A DNA stretch of 64,000 bases from Pseudobutyrivibrio ruminis. Its GTDB lineage: Bacteria > Bacillota > Clostridia > Lachnospirales > Lachnospiraceae. Positions 25,698 to 34,042 of this stretch are shown piece after piece. A program made the position numbers and the translations under genes. The DNA lies in assembly GCF_015057245.1 (NCBI RefSeq), contig NZ_SVET01000002.1, positions 1 through 64,000 of the forward strand, given 5' to 3'. Every line of letters starts with the position of its first letter. Position 1 is the stretch's first letter. The notes below the pieces were generated by a model, which worked only from the letters and a program-made list of their open reading frames with translations, was not told the origin of the DNA and did no database searches.

Positions 25698-27146
25698 CTA
25701 AAAATTGAAATATAAAAATGTGCTGATTCCTGAGAATGAAAGAATACACCAAATCATCAGGCACGACATGACAAGCATGTTGATGACATTTGGCTTGAAC
25801 TCCTTCATCTTTTCAAAGCCGTTCTTTGGAATCAATGCGATAAATAGCGCAACTGCAAACATGCCTACCACATCGATGTAGGCGAAGTTTTTGATTACTG
25901 GCAGCTTGTCTAGAATCAGGTGAAGCTCCCAGAATGTAAACTGAGATGTAAGCTCCGCGCCAATTGGATCAAAGTGTCCGCCGAAGGCACGGCGGATAAG
26001 CTCTGTGGCAGTGGCGATGGAATCTGCTCTGAAGAAGACCCACATGATGTTTACAAAGAAAAATGTAACGGCCCAGCCAATAATCTTTGGAACCTTGTCG
26101 AAAAACCTGCGTCCCATTCTGTGGATGATGGATGCGATGCCGTGGCCCACGCCCCAAAGGATGAAGGTGAAGCCGGCGCCGTGCCAGAATCCGCTGACAA
26201 GGAATACGATGAATATATTCACATAGGTGCGTACCTTGCCCTTGCGATTTCCACCAAGTGGGATGTAGATGTAGCGTGTCAAAAATCTGGTGAGGGTCAT
26301 GTGCCATCTGTCCCAGAAATCGTCAATTGAAACAGCTTTGTATGGGCTGTTGAAATTCAGTGGCAGGTCGATGTTGAACATCTGGCCAATACCGATGGCC
26401 ATGTCGCAGTAGCCACTGAAATCAAAGTAAATCTGAAGTGTGTAAGCCAGAATCACAACAATTGCCTCGGTAGAGTTGATATTTAAAATCTCGTCGTAGC
26501 CGTAGTTTACTGCGCAGCCGAGGGTGTCGGCGATTAGCACCTTTTTCGCCATACCGATGGTGAAAAGATAGATGCCGCGAGCAAAGTTTTCAGCATTGAT
26601 GTGCTTTTTACTGTCGTCCATAAGCTGTGGAACCAACTCGTCGTGTGTGACGATTGGTCCAGCAATCAGCTGTGGGAAAAAGATGACATAGCAGGCATAC
26701 TCCAAAAATGAGTAGCAGGCCACATCTCCCTTGTAGCTATCCACAATGAATGAAATCTGCTGAAATGTGAAAAAGCTGATGCCAAGAGGCAACACGATGT
26801 AGAGCAAATTGAACTCTGTCTTGAAGATCATGTTTACAGTGCTGATGAAGAAGTCCATGTATTTGAAATAGAAAAGGATCGCAACATTGAGGCATACACC
26901 AATAACCATAAGGACTTTTTTCTTGTCCTTATGGCTATGCATTAAGCGGTATATTAAATAATTAAAACATACACTGGAAATGATAATTATGAGATACCAT
27001 GGATTGAAATATCCGTAAAACCAAAGTGACATGCCAAGCAAAAAGACATTTGCCAGCCTGTACTTCTGGAAAAATCCCAGTCCATAATAGCCTGCCAAGC
27101 AGAGTGGTAGGAAAAGTAAAACAAAAATATAAGAATTGAATAACAT
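25698..27146 (-). CDS. MBOAT-family O-acyltransferase (AlgI/DltB type)
   Basis: This 482-residue multi-spanning protein has the MBOAT signatures FPQLIAGPIV, DFSGYCDMAIGIGQMFNI, DFWDRWHMTLTRFLTRYIYIP and the catalytic histidine in SGFWHGAGFTFILWG (about residue 330). It moves acyl groups across the cytoplasmic membrane for O-acylation of polysaccharide or teichoic acid. The other genes needed for D-alanylation (dltA, dltC) are absent, so glycan O-acetylation is more likely. Confidence 0.92.
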   Translation of the reverse strand: MLFNSYIFVLLFLPLCLAGYYGLGFFQKYRLANVFLLGMSLWFYGYFNPWYLIIIISSVCFNYLIYRLMHSHKDKKKVLMVIGVCLNVAILFYFKYMDFFISTVNMIFKTEFNLLYIVLPLGISFFTFQQISFIVDSYKGDVACYSFLEYACYVIFFPQLIAGPIVTHDELVPQLMDDSKKHINAENFARGIYLFTIGMAKKVLIADTLGCAVNYGYDEILNINSTEAIVVILAYTLQIYFDFSGYCDMAIGIGQMFNIDLPLNFNSPYKAVSIDDFWDRWHMTLTRFLTRYIYIPLGGNRKGKVRTYVNIFIVFLVSGFWHGAGFTFILWGVGHGIASIIHRMGRRFFDKVPKIIGWAVTFFFVNIMWVFFRADSIATATELIRRAFGGHFDPIGAELTSQFTFWELHLILDKLPVIKNFAYIDVVGMFAVALFIALIPKNGFEKMKEFKPNVINMLVMSCLMIWCILSFSGISTFLYFNF

Positions 27147-27167
27147 TATAAACCCCTAATACTACCC

Positions 27168-29150
27168 TTATTTCTTTTCTATAGAGATGTGCTGCACCCG
27201 AGCCTCCGGCTGATCCGGATTTTCCAGAACAATGCAAAAATCCTCTACAGTATTATTTAATTTTAAATGCCAAACCTGTTTATCCGCATCAGTGCTGACA
27301 TTTTTGCTGACTATGTCGTGAGCATTTTCCTCTGAAGTGAAGCTTGCCTGCATAGTCGAAATATTCTCACCCTCGATGGTGATTGTGTATTCGCCCTTCT
27401 CAGCAATGGAATATGGACCTTTGATGAGTCCGCCTGGATAGAATGTGAATTCATCCTTTTCATCGTCCGCCATAACAAGACCATTGTTGAAAGTATCCTT
27501 GGCAGAAAGTCTACCGTCCACAATACCATCATTTATTTTCTTTGCTAAGTCAAAATCGTAGCAGTAAACAACAAGATTTGTCAATTCATATGTGAATGAA
27601 AATCCGTCAAAATCGTAAACTTCTGGAATGATGAAGCTGTCGTATGCCTGAGGTAGGTAGCCAGTCAATAGTTCCTGGGCTGCCTCGTTTTCATCTGCTG
27701 TAAAAATCAAAGCTGTCTTGCAGTGATCATCCTTGTATCTATCCCGGTCATTGTTCCACATCCAAGCGTCCAGCTTGATTCCGTGGGCATCGATTTCTCC
27801 AAACTTGATATCGCCATTTGAATAAGCTTCGAACATGTATGATGTCCAGTAGGTACCGTAGCCCTTGTGGATATCGTGGTTTTCGAGCTCAGCAACCACG
27901 CGCTGATGTGATGCAATGATATCCTTGTAGCCAACTGTGAGGCGAAGGATGAATGCTGATTCGATGATTACCGCAATTACGAAGCAAGCTGCGACAATGG
28001 CCGTAAGCTTGCTTTTGTTTTCAATCCAATAAGTCCAAATGTATCTGCTGGAAATGATGATGCAGACATAGATGGTGCTAAGGCAGTAGCGCTCCTGGCA
28101 CTTGCCGAAAAGGATTACTACGGACATAAGTGCAACGTTGTGAGCAAGACCAAAGAGGCTGAAGAACTTTACAGCCTTTGATTCATGCGGCATCTTTATA
28201 AGCTGAAGCACCGGAATCACGAAGCAGATGAGTGTGCATGTAACGATGGATACTATGTTTCTAGCATTTGTAAGGCCTAGCATGCTGACGCCACCTGTGT
28301 AACCAAAACAACGATAGATGGTGATGAGCGCTGACTGGATGAGTGTTGGAAGCAAATCAAATCCTACAAAGTGAAGAGAATCGGTTCTGCCTGAATTCAT
28401 CAAATGCCAGCTGCAAATCCATTTGTAAGTGACGTAGCCTGCAATGGATGGTGCGACGATGATGGCGCATGTGATAGCAAGGCGCTTTAAGGCTTCCTTG
28501 AATGATAGCTCATGACGCAAAATCCAATCAAAGAAAAGAATGCCTGCGCATGCACAAATCATTGGAAGAACCTGCTCTGCAAAATAGCGGGAGCCGCCAA
28601 GTGTCATGATGAAAATCACGATAGCGTAAGCGATAGTTTCTTTAATGGCAAGCTTTCTGTTTATTGATTCGTATATGCGATACATCAATGTAGCACCAAG
28701 TGTGATGCCTAGCATCTCGCTCATGTATGTACCTTCGGTGAGAATCATATTGCGAGATTCTGTACCAGTTAGGAACAAGATGAACAGTGGTGCAGCAATG
28801 AAAAAGAAATTGCTTTTAAACATCTTTCTGCTGCAAAATGCAATGCCTGCAAGAACAATTAGCATGAAAATAAAAGTGGCAAGCATTCTGGCAAAAATCT
28901 GATTGTGGAAAAATGGCGTGATAAATGCAGCCAGAGACGTAACTCGAAATGCGTAAATTTCCGAATTTACAAAGTTCCATGTACGAGGAAACAGGTTTTT
29001 ATTTTCCACCATGGACCAGCCATAGCGATTTGCGATGGCGGTGTCGGAATGGACATAGGCCTGCCCATAAGTGAATATAAAAATAGTAACTGCAATCAGC
29101 GAAACTGCAGCACACAGAATAAATAAAATGTTTATTTTTTTGCTTTTCAT
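27168..29150 (-). CDS. Large polytopic membrane protein, probable GT-C glycosyltransferase
   Basis: From ATG 29150 the protein has about 660 residues, with roughly eleven to twelve membrane helices in the first 430 residues and a soluble extracytoplasmic C-terminal half. After the first helix the loop reads YVHSDTAIANRYG, where the aspartate fits the catalytic loop position of GT-C enzymes. No family was identified with certainty. It is the first gene of a three-gene unit with the MBOAT and SGNH partners. ATTGCAAT palindromes lie just upstream, overlapping its promoter region. Confidence 0.6.
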   Translation of the reverse strand: MKSKKINILFILCAAVSLIAVTIFIFTYGQAYVHSDTAIANRYGWSMVENKNLFPRTWNFVNSEIYAFRVTSLAAFITPFFHNQIFARMLATFIFMLIVLAGIAFCSRKMFKSNFFFIAAPLFILFLTGTESRNMILTEGTYMSEMLGITLGATLMYRIYESINRKLAIKETIAYAIVIFIMTLGGSRYFAEQVLPMICACAGILFFDWILRHELSFKEALKRLAITCAIIVAPSIAGYVTYKWICSWHLMNSGRTDSLHFVGFDLLPTLIQSALITIYRCFGYTGGVSMLGLTNARNIVSIVTCTLICFVIPVLQLIKMPHESKAVKFFSLFGLAHNVALMSVVILFGKCQERYCLSTIYVCIIISSRYIWTYWIENKSKLTAIVAACFVIAVIIESAFILRLTVGYKDIIASHQRVVAELENHDIHKGYGTYWTSYMFEAYSNGDIKFGEIDAHGIKLDAWMWNNDRDRYKDDHCKTALIFTADENEAAQELLTGYLPQAYDSFIIPEVYDFDGFSFTYELTNLVVYCYDFDLAKKINDGIVDGRLSAKDTFNNGLVMADDEKDEFTFYPGGLIKGPYSIAEKGEYTITIEGENISTMQASFTSEENAHDIVSKNVSTDADKQVWHLKLNNTVEDFCIVLENPDQPEARVQHISIEKK

Positions 29151-29169
29151 ATATCTCTCTATCCTCAAT

Positions 29170-29230
29170 ATTGCAATTTGTCTCATCAAAATTGCAATTT
29201 CATTCGTCCCAAATTGCAATTAATTGCAAT
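29170..29230. repeat. Cluster of four ATTGCAAT palindromes, left of the IS
   Basis: ATTGCAAT starts at 29170, 29191, 29213 and 29223, so the first three are 21-22 bp apart, about two helical turns. They sit directly upstream of the gene starting at 29150. Two more copies occur beyond the IS256-type element, at 30775 and 30796. The IS may have split one array. Confidence 0.8.
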
Positions 29231-29251
29231 TTCTGGTTAAGCCCTTATAAT

Positions 29252-30730
29252 GGTGTAAAATTGAAAATCAACTAAAAAGAGCCATGTGCTCTGCCTTTAG
29301 GTATAATGTAATTGCTACAAAACATAATACTAAGGAGGCTCACACAAATGGCTCAACTCAATATTACATTAAATCAAGAAGAAATCCTACAATTACTTTC
29401 AGCAGATCGGGATGAAGCATTTAAGTCTTTGCTTCAAAATAGTCTTAATTCTATCTTAAAGGCTGAATCAACCGCCCAGCTAAAGGCTGAACCCTACGAA
29501 AGAACTGAGGCTCGCGAAGGAAGCCGAAACGGTTTCCGTGAGCGTCAATTAAGTACTCGCATAGGCACAATCACTTTATCTGTTCCAAAGCATAGAGATG
29601 GTGAACCATTCTCTACGCTGATTTTTGATAATTATTCGCGAAGCGAAGCTGCGCTAATCGCTTGCATGGCTGAAATGGTTGTTGAAGGTGTATCAACAAG
29701 AAAAGTATCAAATGTAATTGAAACACTTTGTGGTACATCATACTCAAAATCTACTGTTTCAGAAGCTTGCAAGGAACTCGATAAAGCGGTTGATGAATTT
29801 CGTAATCGCAAACTCGATGATAGCTATCCATTCCTTACCGTTGATGCAACATATTTCAAAGCCAGGGAAAATCATAGAGTTATTTCCAAAGCATTCATGG
29901 TTGCTTATGGCACTAATAGTACTGGGCTACGCGAAATAATAGGTTTCGGTGTTTATAAATGTGAATCATTTGAAACCTGGAAAGCTTTCCTTCAGAGCCT
30001 TAAAGATCGAGGCCTGAAAGATGTATTGATGATTACATCAGATGCTCATGAGGGCTTAAAGCAAGCATTAAATAAAGTCTTTCCTGATTCGCCATGGCAA
30101 AGGTGTCAGTTTCACTTTGCTAAAAATATTTCTGAACAAGCTCCTAAAAAATATCAGGCCGGTTTACGTTCAGAGTTAAATCAAATGTTCAACTGTGAGA
30201 CAATCGAAGATGCCCGTCGTAAGCGCGATGAAATAATCGCTGATTACCAAGATATAGCTGAAGCATCAATGAAGTGTCTTGATGAAGGCTTTGAAAGTGC
30301 CATGACAGTAATGACTTTGCCTAAGCGACTTCGTCTTTATTTCAGGACTTCAAATCATCTTGAGCGTATTAACAAAGAGTTGAAGCGCCGATCAAAAGTA
30401 ATTGGAGTCTTTCCAAACGAAGACTCAATCATTAGATTAATGGGCTCAGTTCTAATTGAACTTAATGATTTAAGATCATCTCATCAATCAATTTTTACTA
30501 GCAAAGGCTATCAAAAACTTTTGAATTCTGACACTCCTAAAAAGCTAGTAAATATAGCAATAGAACAAAGAAATATGTTGGCTGCTTAATAAAAAGTTCT
30601 ATAGACATCTTTAATCAGTTATAGGGATAGTATGCGCTCTTTTAGCTGCTAGACAATAATATAACTGGCATAAAGGATGTCACTTTATATTCATCAGCAA
30701 CTACATCATCTTCCTAAAGGAATTTACACC
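29252..30730 (+). mobile_element. IS256-family insertion sequence
   Basis: A single transposase gene is bounded by GGTGTAAAATT on the left (29252) and its inverted counterpart, AATTTACACC, on the right (to 30730), giving about 1.48 kb. The ends are short and imperfect, and no convincing 8-9 bp target duplication is visible, so the exact ends are provisional. Confidence 0.65.
29348..30589 (+). CDS. IS256-family transposase
   Basis: The ATG at 29348 has AAGGAGG upstream; the protein has 413 residues. The DDE residues appear in LTVDATYFKA, ITSDAHEGLK and HLERINKELKRRS, and the family signature WQRCQFHFAKN is present. The frame is intact, so the element may be active. Confidence 0.95.
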   Translation: MAQLNITLNQEEILQLLSADRDEAFKSLLQNSLNSILKAESTAQLKAEPYERTEAREGSRNGFRERQLSTRIGTITLSVPKHRDGEPFSTLIFDNYSRSEAALIACMAEMVVEGVSTRKVSNVIETLCGTSYSKSTVSEACKELDKAVDEFRNRKLDDSYPFLTVDATYFKARENHRVISKAFMVAYGTNSTGLREIIGFGVYKCESFETWKAFLQSLKDRGLKDVLMITSDAHEGLKQALNKVFPDSPWQRCQFHFAKNISEQAPKKYQAGLRSELNQMFNCETIEDARRKRDEIIADYQDIAEASMKCLDEGFESAMTVMTLPKRLRLYFRTSNHLERINKELKRRSKVIGVFPNEDSIIRLMGSVLIELNDLRSSHQSIFTSKGYQKLLNSDTPKKLVNIAIEQRNMLAA

Positions 30731-30774
30731 TAAATTTGGACTTTACTCAATTTCTTATTGAAGTATAGCAAAAA

Positions 30775-30803
30775 ATTGCAATTTCGTTAACCGAAATTGC
30801 AAT
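30775..30803. repeat. Two ATTGCAAT palindromes forming a perfect hairpin
   Basis: ATTGCAAT starts at 30775 and 30796, 21 bp apart. Together with flanking bases (AAATTGCAATTTCG and CGAAATTGCAATTT) they form a 14-bp inverted repeat around TTAAC. It lies 18 bp past the stop of the Panacea antitoxin gene, so it may serve as its terminator, but it shares the motif of the cluster at 29170. Confidence 0.7.
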
Positions 30804-30820
30804 TTATCCTTAGTCATCTA

Positions 30821-31831
30821 TTATATTACACCCAGAGACTCAATATACTTTTTTACACCCTTGTCGGTGTTTAACTTATATTTACTATCTACTTTTTCAA
30901 AATAATCTTTTATAGATTCGTGAGTGATTTGTTCTTCGCATCTTTCATCTAGTGCATATCCCTTGTGCGCATCTATCCATGGTGATTCAGCATGTGTCAG
31001 TTCTTTTAGTGTAAATCCATTGAAAATAGCAAAATGTTTCAGAACATAATCAACTAGATTTCTGTGTTTTTCATCAAGAATTTCAGATGTATCACTTTTA
31101 TCTATAACTATTTGGCCACTTCCAAAAACCTTATATTTCTCATAAATATCTCTATATACTGGGCCCAGCTTCCACGCCTCACATCTATTGTTAAAAAGCT
31201 GCTCACCAAGGAGCACTTGGCCAAAGGCCTCAATGTAATATAGGATTTTCTGTAAAGATAGATTTGTTATCTCATAACTAGAATTTAAGATATAAACTGC
31301 ATATCTTTCGATTGATGAATTATATTCATTAATTGATTTATAGTACTCAAGCTTTTCCTTTATTTTTTCAAGTCCTTTTGGAGTAAGCTTTTCTTTATTC
31401 AATTCATAATAATATAGCATTACTCGATAGTCTCGATTTGCTTTTCTTAATAAATCTGAGTACTCTCGGTTAGGCAATTGACCATCAAGATATTTTTCTA
31501 TAGTATGCTCGCCAAATCCAAGTAATTTAGATAAAGGGCGTTTTTCTATGTTATATTTATCAATTATTTCTTTTATTTCTTCAATCTGTATATAGTCATT
31601 TTCTTTTCTAAATATATATTCAAATGATGCTTCGTTCTCATCCTCCATACCAGGAACCATTACTTCGCATCCACATTTCTTACAATAAGCCACGCGCTTA
31701 TTAAACTCATAATCCTTCCCATTAACTCTTCGAATTTCACGTTCCGTCTTAACATAAAACTCCTGTAAGCCTCTACAATTGGCGCACAGGACTTTGTCAT
31801 AACGTTCTCCCCCACGTGTTTTCGTACTCAT
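30821..31831 (-). CDS. MqsA-like zinc finger and Panacea (SocA/DUF4065) antitoxin
   Basis: The ATG at 31831 follows GAGGA at good spacing (a start at 31852 is possible). The protein has about 336 residues. It opens with a zinc-binding region of two CxxC pairs (VLCANCRG and AYCKKCGCEV), continues with an HTH (RPLSKLLGFGEHTIEKYLDGQ, about residues 95-115), and ends with a Panacea/SocA domain (ISLQKILYY-like segment NLSLQKILYYIEAFG, EAWKLGPVYRDIYEKYK, FTLKELTHAESPW). Panacea domains neutralise many unrelated toxins. The MqsA-like front matches the MqsR-like toxin encoded upstream. The HTH would bind the palindrome in the promoter and autoregulate. Confidence 0.88.
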   Translation of the reverse strand: MSTKTRGGERYDKVLCANCRGLQEFYVKTEREIRRVNGKDYEFNKRVAYCKKCGCEVMVPGMEDENEASFEYIFRKENDYIQIEEIKEIIDKYNIEKRPLSKLLGFGEHTIEKYLDGQLPNREYSDLLRKANRDYRVMLYYYELNKEKLTPKGLEKIKEKLEYYKSINEYNSSIERYAVYILNSSYEITNLSLQKILYYIEAFGQVLLGEQLFNNRCEAWKLGPVYRDIYEKYKVFGSGQIVIDKSDTSEILDEKHRNLVDYVLKHFAIFNGFTLKELTHAESPWIDAHKGYALDERCEEQITHESIKDYFEKVDSKYKLNTDKGVKKYIESLGVI

Positions 31832-31914
31832 ATTAAAATCCTCATTATTCAAATTTATCTATTCTAACTCTAATTAATAGTGAAAGATATTCACTAATTG
31901 ACATCATTTTTATA

Positions 31915-32307
31915 TTAGTATTCTTTTTCATGAAATGAAATAATAAATAACAGGTTATTGCTTTTCTTATCCCATGAAACTTTGATGTATAAATCTACAT
32001 CTGTTTCTGAAGCATCTTCAACGTATCTAGGTATCAATTTAACTGTCTTTTCAAAAAAATATACTAGTGAATCATAATCCGGATTATCACTAGGCTCCCA
32101 TCTTTTATAATCATTAATTGTTAATGACTTAAGAATTTCTCTACGTTTTGCTGAATTGATAACGTAATCTTTAAACAGTTTTTCATTCTTATCTCTTGGA
32201 ATAACTGTATAATTAATTCCTTCACAGCCCGATGAAATACAATTAACTAATCTATTAACTATATCACTCGGGCTATATCCATTAGGATCTCTCATCATAT
32301 CTTCCAT
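31915..32307 (-). CDS. MqsR-like toxin
   Basis: This 130-residue protein (GGAGG upstream of ATG 32307) has an N-terminal part with SPSDIVNRLVNCISSG and VINSAKRREILKSLTINDYK and a C-terminal strand pair VDLYIKVSWDKKS and NNLLFIISFHEKEY. The latter aligns by eye with the MqsR end (VYLKITV..LIVSFKEK). MqsR is a ribosome-independent mRNA interferase. The gene precedes its antitoxin, as in mqsRA. Identity is at the fold-signature level only, and catalytic residues were not confirmed. Confidence 0.72.
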   Translation of the reverse strand: MEDMMRDPNGYSPSDIVNRLVNCISSGCEGINYTVIPRDKNEKLFKDYVINSAKRREILKSLTINDYKRWEPSDNPDYDSLVYFFEKTVKLIPRYVEDASETDVDLYIKVSWDKKSNNLLFIISFHEKEY

Positions 32308-32337
32308 AACGATACGCCTCCACTTTTATGTAAGACC

Positions 32338-32380
32338 ATAATATCAAAAGAGTACACTTATGTCAATAAGTGTACTCTTT
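32338..32380 (-). promoter_or_regulatory. Promoter and palindromic operator of the MqsR-Panacea operon
   Basis: On the reverse strand TTGACA (complement of 32361-32366) and TATTAT (complement of 32338-32343) are 17 bp apart, a consensus promoter. A perfect palindrome, AAAGAGTACACTTAT and its complement around GTCA, covers 32347-32380 and overlaps the -35 and spacer. It is placed to block transcription when bound by the antitoxin. The same stem could also end transcription of the exchanger gene at 32392. Confidence 0.85.
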
Positions 32381-32391
32381 CCTTTTCAATA

Positions 32392-33378
32392 TTAAATTCT
32401 CATGGCTGCATAGCCTACAGTCATTATGTACATGAAGATCATTATCAGGCCTTCGCGCCTTGATATTTTCTGCTCTGTGAATGCGTAGCCCCAGGAGACT
32501 ATGGTTATTACAAGTAGAATCAGAATGTCATATACTGAGGCGACATTGACAGCTACTGGTGAAATAATCGCTGAGACTCCGAGGATGAATAGCAAGTTGA
32601 AAAAATTTGAGCCGAGGACATTTCCCAGGGCGATACCTAGCTGGCCTTTTCGGGTGGCGATGATGGAAGTGACCAGCTCAGGGAGGGATGTTCCGATGGC
32701 TACAATTGTTAGGCCTACTAAGGTTTCTGACATGCCAGCCTGAAGAGCTAGCGTCTTGGCGCTGTATACTACAAGCTTGCCTCCGGCGATTATCATGATA
32801 AGGCCTGCGATTATAAATACTGCACACTGCTTGTTGGAGTATGTTTTGACACCGGTCATATCCTCCAAAGCACTATTCTTTTCTTTCATAAATATCCAGG
32901 CGACGTATAGGATGTATGAAAGTAAAAGCCCAGCTCCGCCAAGGCCTGAAATAGTTGCAACATTTTCTGTTACAACCTGGCCAGTAGATTTAAAATTGCT
33001 GATTATCGATAGGCCTCCAATAGCTACAAACAGTGCAAGCGTTGACACTGCTGCAATAGTAAAATCTCTTTTTATGATTCCTTTCTCTACCACCAGTGGG
33101 GACATTACAGCGCAGATGCCAAGGATTACAAGCATGTTGAACATATTGGAGCCTATGATATTGCTCAGTGCTATCTCGCTAGAGTGCTCCGCCGCAGCTG
33201 TGACACTTACTGCTAGCTCTGGAGCACTGGTTCCACAAGCCACAATTGTAAGGCCTATAATCAAACCTGATACTTTAAAATTCTTCGCCAGTGCTGCGCT
33301 GCCATCTACAAATTTGTTGGCGCCGAACACAAGTAGTGCGAATCCTACTAATAAAATTAAAATTGTAATTATCATCAT
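32392..33378 (-). CDS. Calcium/sodium exchanger, YrbG family
   Basis: The protein has about 328 residues and ten membrane helices with an internal two-fold repeat. Each half carries the alpha-repeat signature: GLTIVACGTSAPEL near residue 50 and GLTIVAIGTSLPELVTS near residue 220, with SNIIGSNMFNMLVILG and GNVLGSNFFNLLFILG. These are the ion-binding regions of CaCA-family exchangers. The start at 33378 (MMIITILI) matches the family; a TTG at 33399 is in frame. No clear ribosome site is seen for either. Confidence 0.9.
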   Translation of the reverse strand: MMIITILILLVGFALLVFGANKFVDGSAALAKNFKVSGLIIGLTIVACGTSAPELAVSVTAAAEHSSEIALSNIIGSNMFNMLVILGICAVMSPLVVEKGIIKRDFTIAAVSTLALFVAIGGLSIISNFKSTGQVVTENVATISGLGGAGLLLSYILYVAWIFMKEKNSALEDMTGVKTYSNKQCAVFIIAGLIMIIAGGKLVVYSAKTLALQAGMSETLVGLTIVAIGTSLPELVTSIIATRKGQLGIALGNVLGSNFFNLLFILGVSAIISPVAVNVASVYDILILLVITIVSWGYAFTEQKISRREGLIMIFMYIMTVGYAAMRI

Positions 33379-33506
33379 GCTGGCATTATAGAATGACAAA
33401 CTAAAGTTTATGTAAGATGTCTAAAATCAATACCACTTTACATAGCTTATACCTGACAAGTTCATATTAGAACTGTACCTATTAATGCAAAAACTAGGAG
33501 GTTTTT

Positions 33507-34007
33507 ATGAATGAGGAATTAACTTGCCCACAAAAAATATTAAGATTTGTTCCTATGGTTGCTTTGCCGCTGATTGTAGGAGGGATCAGCGCATTACTTA
33601 CAGGAAATGCCATGGATTCGTATCAAGTGATGATACAACCGCCTCTTGCGCCCCCTGCCTGGCTATTTCCAATAGCATGGACAATTCTTTATATACTGAT
33701 GGGGCTCGGGAGCTATTTTTTGTTGCTTGCACCTGCAGATACTACAGAAAAGAAAAGCGCCAAGTGCATTGCCATGATAGTTTACTTTATCCAGCTCTGC
33801 TTCAACTTTGTATGGTCGCTGATATTTTTCAACGCAGCGCAGTATACACTAGCATTCATATGGCTGATGATTCTTTGGGTGATGATTATCGTGATGATAT
33901 GGAAAACTTCTAAAGTATGTTGGAAAGCCACATTGATGTTTCTCCCTTATCTACTGTGGTGCACCTTTGCAGCTTATCTTAATCTGATGATTGCAATACT
34001 AAACTAA
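33507..34007 (+). CDS. tspO: TspO/MBR family membrane protein
   Basis: This 166-residue five-helix protein has the family motif PPLAPPAWLFPIAWTILYILMGLGSY and a C-terminal helix pair with PYLLWCTFAAYLN. TspO proteins bind porphyrins and other small hydrophobic ligands. AGGAGG lies upstream. It is a single gene, convergent with the histidine kinase gene. Confidence 0.93.
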   Translation: MNEELTCPQKILRFVPMVALPLIVGGISALLTGNAMDSYQVMIQPPLAPPAWLFPIAWTILYILMGLGSYFLLLAPADTTEKKSAKCIAMIVYFIQLCFNFVWSLIFFNAAQYTLAFIWLMILWVMIIVMIWKTSKVCWKATLMFLPYLLWCTFAAYLNLMIAILN

Positions 34008-34013
34008 AGAAAA

Positions 34014-34035
34014 GTGGGAGCCTTTTGGCTCCCAC
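34014..34035. terminator. Bidirectional terminator between tspO and the kinase gene
   Basis: GTGGGAGCC pairs perfectly with GGCTCCCAC around TTTT, with A-rich sequence before and T-containing sequence after. It serves both convergent genes. Confidence 0.9.
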
Positions 34036-34042
34036 GTCCTTG

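Noticed and set aside
29252..30730. Exact target-site duplication of the IS256 element
   Set aside because: The bases next to the proposed ends (CTTATAAT and TAAATTTG) do not match, so no duplication is claimed.
32756..33391. 211-residue frame opposite the exchanger
   Set aside because: It is a shadow of the exchanger's membrane helices on the other strand.
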